Below are positions 56,980 through 64,000 of a stretch of DNA of 64,000 nt, in pieces (positions within the stretch are counted from its first letter, which is position 1; the number at the start of each line of letters is the position of its first letter). The stretch is from Mixophyes australis (Eukaryota > Chordata > Amphibia > Anura > Limnodynastidae): positions 161,764,404 through 161,828,403 of the forward strand of contig JAVHZZ010000004.1 in assembly GCA_036250195.1 (NCBI GenBank), written 5' to 3'. A model generated the notes under the pieces. The model ran no database searches, was not told the origin of the DNA, and saw only the letters and a list, made by a program, of their open reading frames with translations. The translations under genes and the position numbers were made by a program.

Positions 56980-58300
56980 TCATAAAAACCACTTTAATTC
57001 GAATTCAGAGTTAAGGCCTTTGGGGATCAGTGTATCTATATTGAAGATCCATTTCATTTCAGACCTAGATAGATGCCCAACAGTATTGCTATTTTTCCAT
57101 GACTCTTCTACTTTTTGTAGTCCCCAAAAACCTGTCACATGTTCCACGGAACATGAGTGATGAGTTTTGAAGTGTTGTGAAAGTGCATGGGTTTCTAAAC
57201 CCCTTCTTATATTGTACAGATGTTCTCTCAAACGCACCTTTAGTGGACGAGTGGTCCTTCCTATATATATCTTACTGCAGCTGCATTCGATGGCATACAC
57301 TACATTTTTTGAATGGCAAGTGATAAATTGTTCTATTTGGACCTTCTTTCCATTCAAAGTAAGGACTGTCATTTTATTTTGTTTCATCTTGCACGTTTTG
57401 CATGCAATGCACTGAGCGCACCTATGAAATCCTTTACTTCTACTGGACACTCTTTTTTCTTCTGGCAAGTGACTCCTAATAAGTGTGTCCTTCAAGTTAT
57501 TCGCTTTCCTATAGATAAATGTTGGTTTTTCCGGAATCATATTGCCTATTATAGTATCTTGTCTTAACAGATACCAATATTTGTGGATGATTTTCTCCAT
57601 CTGTCTATGTTGAGAACTAAATCCCGAAATAAAGGCCCATTCATATTTGTAATCCCTATTTGTACCTTTATTCTTTGGGACTAGGAGTTCTTCTCTCTTA
57701 TTGTCATGTACTCTTTTTTCAGCTTTATCTAACAGTTCTTCTGTGTATCCCTTCTGACTGAAGTTCTTTTTCATCTCCTCTATTTGTTGTTGGAATACCT
57801 TATCCTCTGTGCAGTTCCTTCTAACTCTTGTCATTTGACTGAGGGGCACACTGTCAAGCCACAGACGATGATGATTGCTATTATAATCAATGTAGCTATT
57901 AATGTCTGTTGGCTTACGGAAGGTTTTCGTTTGTATCACATTCTCTTCAACATAAACAGTGATGTCAAGAAAATTGACACTCACCTTGCTCGATTCAAAT
58001 GAGAATTCAATATTACAATCATTCTTATTCAAATGATCAAGAAATGATTTCAAATCCTCCTCTGTCCCTCTCCAAATGAAAAAGACATCATCTATATAAC
58101 GATGCCATGACACCAGGCTCGCCCCAAACTCATGGCCAGCCCATACATTCATCTCCTCCCACTGCGCAATGAAGATGTTAGCATAGCTTGGAGCGAACCT
58201 GGTGCCCATCGGCGTGCCCACACGTTGTAGGAAGTAGTCTTCCCCAAATCTAAAATAATTATGGAAAAGGACAAACTCTATTCCCTCCATTATAAAACTC
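56980..58300 (-). pseudogene. PLE-B left copy: RT (partial) and GIY-YIG
   Basis: Read on minus, it starts in the RT palm: FVLFHNYFRFGEDYF, GTPMGTRFAPSYANIF (motif B), RYIDDVFFIW (catalytic YIDD, near 58085-58105), NFLDITVYVEE, RKPTDINSYIDY, RRNCTEDKVF, then a Cys-rich linker (CAQCIACKTCKMK), and the GIY-YIG nuclease with NVVYAIECSCSKIYIGRTTR (near 57260-57320). The stop is at 56980-56982. The frame is open throughout, about 440 codons, but it lacks the N-terminus and the first catalytic Asp. An open frame extends 80 bp further into the right copy only by accident of the palindrome. Confidence 0.92.
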
Positions 58301-59399
58301 CATTTGGAGAGGGACAGAGGAGGATTTGAAATCATTTCTTGATCATTTGAATAAGAATGATTGTAATATTGAATTCTCATTTGAATCGAGCAAGGTGAGT
58401 GTCAATTTTCTTGACATCACTGTTTATGTTGAAGAGAATGTGATACAAACGAAAACCTTCCGTAAGCCAACAGACATTAATAGCTACATTGATTATAATA
58501 GCAATCATCATCGTCTGTGGCTTGACAGTGTGCCCCTCAGTCAAATGACAAGAGTTAGAAGGAACTGCACAGAGGATAAGGTATTCCAACAACAAATAGA
58601 GGAGATGAAAAAGAACTTCAGTCAGAAGGGATACACAGAAGAACTGTTAGATAAAGCTGAAAAAAGAGTACATGACAATAAGAGAGAAGAACTCCTAGTC
58701 CCAAAGAATAAAGGTACAAATAGGGATTACAAATATGAATGGGCCTTTATATCGGGATTTAGTTCTCAACATAGACAGATGGAGAAAATCATCCACAAAT
58801 ATTGGTATCTGTTAAGACAAGATACTATAATAGGCAATATGATTCCGGAAAAACCAACATTTATCTATAGGAAAGCGAATAACTTGAAGGACACACTTAT
58901 TAGGAGTCACTTGCCAGAAGAAAAAAGAGTGTCCAGTAGAAGTAAAGGATTTCATAGGTGCGCTCAGTGCATTGCATGCAAAACGTGCAAGATGAAACAA
59001 AATAAAATGACAGTCCTTACTTTGAATGGAAAGAAGGTCCAAATAGAACAATTTATCACTTGCCATTCAAAAAATGTAGTGTATGCCATCGAATGCAGCT
59101 GCAGTAAGATATATATAGGAAGGACCACTCGTCCACTAAAGGTGCGTTTGAGAGAACATCTGTACAATATAAGAAGGGGTTTAGAAACCCATGCACTTTC
59201 ACAACACTTCAAAACTCATCACTCATGTTCCGTGGAACATGTGACAGGTTTTTGGGGACTACAAAAAGTAGAAGAGTCATGGAAAAATAACAATACTGTT
59301 GGGCATCTATCTAGGTCTGAAATGAAATGGATCTTCAATATAGATACACTGATCCCCAAAGGCCTTAACTCTGAATTCGAATTAAAGTGGTTTTTATGA
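58301..59399 (+). pseudogene. PLE-B right copy: RT tail and GIY-YIG
   Basis: Same protein as the left copy, starting just after the YIDD motif, so this copy has no RT active site. LNKNDCNIEFSFESSKVSVN and all later motifs are present, including the Cys-rich linker and the GIY-YIG domain (near 59070-59125), ending at the stop codon 59397-59399. It differs from the left copy by at least one residue (NNNTVG against NSNTVG). Open for 357 codons from an internal Met at 58326. Confidence 0.92.
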
Positions 59400-59790
59400 T
59401 TACAGTTATACATCCTCTGCATGTACTTATGAACAGTGTTTTGAATTGCCATTATTGTTCTTTATGGATATCAACAGTATGTTAGGATATGGAGGGAATA
59501 TGATATAGTGACAGCAATAATGGGGGATGCTGTCAAAGTCCTTATTTCCATTCATTTACACATGTCTGTTTATTTTGTGAGTCATAGTATCATCCCCCGG
59601 TACACATGGAATGTCAACAATATAGAATACCCATTTAGAGCAAAGCGGAACGAGTTACCATGGTTACATGTATGGGGCTGGACATCATGATACCGGAACT
59701 TCCGCTTGTACCACAGAACCAAGCCTCGTTTTAGAAAAGGGGCGGACTTGGAAGGGAATAAAAAGGACGCTGGAAATATTGAACATTATA

Positions 59791-59825
59791 CCTTGAAAAA
59801 GACCGATCCAGGTCGAAACGCGTTT
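59791..59825 (+). ncRNA. Hammerhead-like motif, PLE-B right copy
   Basis: Same sequence as on the left arm: CCTTGAAAAAGACC, loop GATCCA, GGTC, GAAACGCGTTT. It lies about 390 bp downstream of the stop, inside the terminal repeat-like region. Confidence 0.4.
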
Positions 59826-60459
59826 GTTACACACGTTGTGCAGACCGGAATTGCGGGGACTACATATGGACATATGAGACTGATCGGGGAGAGGGATCGT
59901 TCATATTCATACCATCTTGTTCCATGCGTGTTATCACTGCTTTCCGGTACGAGCATATGCCATTGTTTTTATATTTGTTTTTAATTAAAAAGGTTAATGC
60001 ACCAGATTGTTTTTATCTTCACTGTTTATGAGTGCAAGAGACCATCAGGATGGAGTCGGAAAGAATCTAATATCAGCAATACCTCTGAGGGCTTGAAAAT
60101 TTCCATTGTGAAGTAAGCGCATACCCTAAGGGGGATTCAGTTTGGAGTGAACACACGGGTGTGGTGTGCAGTAGTTGTATCTACACACGGGTTCAGATTC
60201 CAGTGGGATATTACAGATTGGACAATTTGTGCTTATGATCTTGTATTATATATCCTTCTAGCCCAGAGACCTGAAATCCGAATACAGAATTCATATGTGC
60301 ATATACCATCTTTCCCAGTGTGTGTGAAGGCAGCGCCTAATGTATGTATTGATATTGTCAAATTGTTATGTTATATGAAGTGTTTGGTGACACTTCACTG
60401 ATACAGGCAGGGCGGCACACCTGAGTGAAGCGCTACTAACACAGTTCAATACTGTTATA

Positions 60460-62744
60460 AGATTTGAATGGGAGAAAGACCTTACGTTATTTACAAGAAA
60501 ACTTCTCCATTAAAAAATTCTTTAGTAATAAAGAGAGATTTAATTTAGATACAAACGATGCCACTTTACAAGCACTTAATCTAGAAACTGAGGAGGATAG
60601 ACAAGCCCTACAGATTTTACAGGAATTGGATACCGATCCTGATCAGTGCTTACCAACAGATAGCAATACTGTCACTGTGCAACTTAAGAAAAAATCCAAA
60701 TTCTCTCCTGACCTGTCAATATGCCCGCAAGTTAAAATTTACAGAGATCTGGTGTCAAGGGATCTTGATAAGTTAATGGGTAAACCTAGATATTCACAAT
60801 CCAAATGTAATCTCACTATACAAGAAAGGAATGCTCTAAGGGATTTAGAATCTTGGAAGGACATAGTGATCAAACCCTCGGATAAAGGGGGGAACGTTGT
60901 CCTATGGCCAGTATCAATGTATAAGGCTGAGATATATCGCCAATTGGATGATCCCTTATGCTATAAAAGATTGATCTTCAACCCCACTGCAAACTTTTTA
61001 TCAATGTATATGAATTTAATAAAACGAGCTTTCCATAATGGAATAATATCAAAAACAGACTTTAATTTTCTTGAGGTAGAAAACCCAAGAATTCCAACTC
61101 TTTATGCTCTACCGAAAATTCATAAGAATGACAAAGTTCCACCAGGGAGACCTATAGTCTCAGGGGTTGGTAGCTTAACTGAAAAAGCCAGTCAATTCAT
61201 AGATCAACATCTACGTGAATTTGTAACGAGTCTACCCTCGTATACAAGAGATACTTTGGATGTACTATCCAAGATCAATGACTTATCAGTAAATAGTGAA
61301 ACCATGCTGGCATCTCTTGATGTGGAATCCTTGTATACAAATATATTACATAAATTTGGTATCCTGGCAGTCCAATATTTTTTGAACATGAAGACCCAGA
61401 GTGACTTCAATACATTCCTGATTGAACTTCTTGATTTTGTCTTGACAAAGAACTACTTTATATTTGATGACAAATTTTATCTGCAGACCAGAGGAACCGC
61501 TATGGGCACATCTTGTGCACCGACGTATGCTAATATTTTTCTTGGCTGGTGGGAGCGGCAATATGTATTTAATGATGTCAATGAAAAGTACACTAGACAT
61601 ATATTATTATGGCTTCGTTACATAGATGACATTTTAATATTATGGGATGGTCAGGAAGATTTATTCCATGAATTCACGGGAATTCTGAATAATAATAATC
61701 TTAATCTAAAATTGACTTCGGATATACATCAAAACACCATCAATTTCCTTGACCTAAAAATACAAATTAACAGAGAAGGTAGACTGTGTACTGATGTCTA
61801 TAGAAAATCTACAGCTACCAACAGTTTATTACACCACACCAGCTCACATTTTCCCCCGGTCCTTCGAGGTCTCCCTAAGGGTGAACTTCTCAGGACAAAA
61901 CGCAATTGTTCAGACGAGAATACTTTTCAGATCAGGTCTCAGGAATTGCAGATGAGATTAAAACGGCGGGGGTACAGTAATAAAATCATACGGAAAGCAG
62001 TACACTCGGTCCAAAAAACAAATATAGAATCTTTAATTTATCCATCCACAAAAGAGAGAGTTCAGGACTCTGGAGTCAGAATGATTGGGTCATTCTGCAA
62101 TGAATGGAAGGAAATTTCAGAGATCTTTCAGAAACATTGGAATGTATTGTTATTAGATGAGGATCTCAAGCAGATTTTGGATAAGAGAGTATCCATGACT
62201 TGGAGAAGATCTAAGAATCTTAAAGATCAATTAGTGCATAGCCATTTTAGTTCCAACAAACAGACTCCAAAGACAACTATAGGATTTTTTAAATGTGGCA
62301 TTGTGTAAAGCGTGTGAATATTGCATCAAAACCAAAGAATACACTGATCGGTATTCAAAAACCTGGCGAATAACAGAATTTCTGAATTGCAACTCTATTG
62401 GTGTAATATACTGTCTAACGTGCCCGTGTAAGTTAAAATATATTGGCATGACAAGTAGGCCGTTCAAGAAACGCCTCTTAGAACATGTAAACAACATTAA
62501 AAACGCTTCTCGAGATAGAGATAAGTTTAAACCCCTAACAACTGTGGCAAAGCATTTTTTATTATACCATGAGGGTAATCCTAAACAATTGCGAGCATTT
62601 GCTATGGAAAAGGTCTCATTGGGGATTCGTGGGAGAAATTTCCAACAGGAACTCCTAAAACGAGAAGCAAGACAAATCTTCATGATGAATAGCCTGATTC
62701 CGAATGGTCTCAATGATACTAACAACCTCATGGTGTATTTATGA
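60460..62744 (+). pseudogene. PLE-A protein, RT and GIY-YIG part
   Basis: After the insertion the frame resumes with FEWEKDLTLF, shifts once near 60490-60500, then is open to 62308. Seen: KPSDKGGNVV (near 60875), LPKIHKN (near 61115), GRPIVSGVGS, SLDVESLYTNI (first catalytic Asp, near 61315), GTAMGTSCAPTYANIF (near 61493), LRYIDDILIL (YIDD, near 61615), NFLDLKIQI, RKSTATNSLLH, RTKRNCSDENTF. A second shift near 62300 enters the Cys-rich linker (CKACEYC) and the GIY-YIG domain (GVIYCLTCPCKLKYIGMTSR, near 62400-62460), ending at TGA 62742-62744. RT core and nuclease motifs are intact in sequence; the gene is broken by two shifts here, earlier stops and the insertion. Confidence 0.92.
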
Positions 62745-63690
62745 ATGAAAATTGTTTGACTCTCATATATATGAATCTTTCTATTAAGATTCATCCCCAT
62801 TTGATGCATCTTGCACATTTATTTTTATCACCTATTTAATAATTACGTAATCATATAATTTTTCACCGTGAATATTGTTCTCCAAATTAAGTATGAGCAA
62901 TTAATATTACATGTAGTTACAAGGTTATACTCTAATGCCCTCTTACCTTTATTTTTTATATGGGCATCATAGCACATCAACGTTTATTTTTATTTTTTTC
63001 ACATGTTATGTCTTCTTAAAAAACCCTGTTTGGGCTTTATGTATTATTACACTATTTCACTATTACCACATACTTACCTTATTACATGGGGAACATATCT
63101 AGATGTTGATTTAGGTAGGATCCATGAAGGTTCCTATATAGATTAGATAAGGTTTAACATAATAATATGTATGAGGAGATCTAATTTATATAAGAGAAAC
63201 CCTAATCTATAATATAATAACTGATTAGCTAAATCAGCAACTTTGAATCACTGGTAGAACGTATTTGATTACCAGCGACAGATTCTATCTAACCCATGTT
63301 ACTTAAATCAAAGTATACACATATGGTTAATTTTCACTTTATTTCTATTAATTTTTATTACATGAATTGATTATCACTATATATCTATTGCATTATATGG
63401 AGAATTAATCTTTATTTAGATTGAGGGAGAACTAAAGAGGAATCAAACATGAGAAGTGACAATTCAGTATCTCATATACTGCTTGTTTACATGCTGACAG
63501 CCTGAAACATCGATTTACCAATCACTTACTCTTGGGGGCGGGTGAATACCAATCCTAACAAAAGGATTTGTTATCTTAGCCATCAATCATTGGAATCATG
63601 ACACACAGAGTTGCCACCTATCAGATTATGACACGTCAGACAAGTAGGCGTGGTGAGCTGCATAAATATTTTCATTCCTCCTCATTTCGG
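62745..63690 (+). other. PLE-A 3' noncoding region
   Basis: AT-rich without frames, between the stop codon and the GAAACGCG motif. Treated as the 3' part of PLE-A; the border with flanking DNA is not visible. Confidence 0.5.
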
Positions 63691-63694
63691 GTTT

Positions 63695-63730
63695 CCTTGA
63701 AAAAGCATGTAGCGAAACGCGCGTTGGCGT
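63695..63730 (+). ncRNA. Hammerhead-like motif, PLE-A terminal region
   Basis: CCTTGAAAAAGCATGTAGC followed by GAAACGCGCGTTGG has the same layout as in PLE-B (CCTTGAAAAAG, small hairpin, GAAACGCG), but the hairpin and loop differ. Conservation of the layout between two otherwise diverged PLEs supports a shared functional element. The CTGATGA box is again not canonical. Confidence 0.4.
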
Positions 63731-63823
63731 TTACCCCGCTACTGTGCTCAATCACTCCTCAATATTAGTCTCTATTTAGCATTCTCAGATAACCAAACCT
63801 TGTATGGGTTATATAACAGCATG

Positions 63824-63841
63824 AGTGTGTGTGTGTGTGTG
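63824..63841. repeat. (GT)9 microsatellite
   Basis: Simple dinucleotide repeat in or just beyond the 3' end of PLE-A. Confidence 0.95.
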
Positions 63842-64000
63842 CATATGACTAAAAAACGTCAGGCTTCCAATTTAGAAGGAGCTCCAATAGATACATCAGA
63901 TCTCTGTTTGATACAAGAAAGACTGATCAATTCAACACACATGTGCAATTACTAGAGCATATAGTGCTAGGGTATATAACCAAGCCAAACAACCGTCAGG

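Larger units (their letters stand above)
55992..60459. mobile_element. PLE-B: head-to-head inverted pair of truncated PLE copies
   Basis: Left arm 55992-58078 and right arm 58301-60367 are reverse complements, position x matching 116379 minus x over most of the length. A 222-bp spacer (58079-58300) belongs to the left copy only. Differences seen are a few substitutions, a 2-bp indel near 56373/60003 and a 20-bp insertion near 56116-56135. Both copies point outward: each has its 3' end at the outer edge and its 5' truncation at the centre. A 92-bp tail (60368-60459) is found only at the right. The whole sits in the PLE-A gene between 17-bp direct repeats. Confidence 0.92.
54360..64000 (+). mobile_element. 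PLE-A: nearly full-length Penelope-like element, interrupted
   Basis: Coding pieces on + from 55042 to 55991 and from 60460 to 62744 join across a 4.47-kb insertion flanked by a 17-bp direct repeat (55975-55991 and 60460-60476). Order: N-terminal region, RT with YIDD, Cys-rich linker, GIY-YIG endonuclease, then a 3' terminal region with a GAAACGCG motif at 63712-63719. The 5' boundary is where Tc1 homology stops. DNA at about 54545-54640, read in reverse, resembles 63725-63790 (CCCCGCTACT and AATCACTCCT in the same order), suggesting an inverted terminal piece at the 5' end. The 3' limit is not seen in this window. Confidence 0.85.

Noticed and set aside
59791..59825. Canonical active hammerhead ribozyme
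   Set aside because: The CTGATGA box is not present and helix I pairing was not found; reported only as hammerhead-like.
55992..60459. Palindrome as a pure assembly or sequencing fold-back artefact
   Set aside because: The arms differ by substitutions and 20-bp and 2-bp indels, and the unit has a direct repeat at its edges with unique tail sequence on one side. Not excluded without reads.

Overview
The window looks like eukaryotic, almost certainly vertebrate, intergenic DNA packed with transposable elements. The combination seen is Ac-type hAT transposons, PIF/Harbinger fold-back MITEs, Tc1-like elements, Penelope-like retroelements (PLEs), a Tx1/L1-like LINE and a gamma/epsilon-type endogenous retrovirus. 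That mix best fits an anuran amphibian, but this is inferred from repeat content and no host gene proves it. I found no host protein-coding gene, rRNA, tRNA or CRISPR array. Nearly all long open frames belong to mobile elements or to stop-poor minisatellites.

Layout. (1) 994-4774: a complete hAT element (hAT-1) with termini and 8-bp target duplication, transposase broken by one stop. (2) 4.8-9.1 kb: old repeats, a fold-back, a Tc1 fragment and an LTR-like fragment. (3) 9126-21213: a second complete hAT (hAT-3) carrying a 100-bp-period array near each end. Its transposase frame is split by a third complete hAT (hAT-2, 11000-18027), again with perfect 8-bp duplications. (4) 21.2-33.2 kb: mostly unremarkable AT-rich DNA with small MITEs, a SINE-like repeat and a decayed LINE that was hit by a hAT MITE. 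(5) 33269-39477: a non-autonomous hAT carrying a second one (33994-37319), each swollen by C-rich minisatellites. (6) About 39.5-51.5 kb: a degraded endogenous retrovirus with both LTRs, a proline-type primer site and remnants of gag, protease, RT, RNase H, integrase and envelope. It holds a Tc1 remnant, a GC-rich promoter-like segment, a Harbinger MITE, a solo LTR and a hAT MITE. (7) 52.3-54.35 kb: a PLE fragment cut by a Tc1 element that was itself cut by a 5'-truncated LINE with poly-A and target duplication. (8) 54.36-64.0 kb: a nearly full-length PLE (PLE-A) whose coding region is interrupted by a 4.5-kb insertion. The insertion is a head-to-head inverted pair of 5'-truncated copies of a different PLE (PLE-B), flanked by a 17-bp direct repeat.

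How it fits together. The elements are parasites layered on each other rather than a cooperating pathway. Exact target-site duplications give a readable relative order: hAT-3 before hAT-2; retrovirus before its guests; PLE-C before Tc1 before LINE; PLE-A before PLE-B. The best candidates for unusual biology are the near-identical PLE-B inverted pair inside PLE-A, the hAT-in-hAT insertion into an otherwise open transposase frame, the exact 100-bp arrays at both ends of hAT-3, and the 3' region of hAT-2 built from decayed transposase fragments. Motif and boundary calls were made by eye without database searches.
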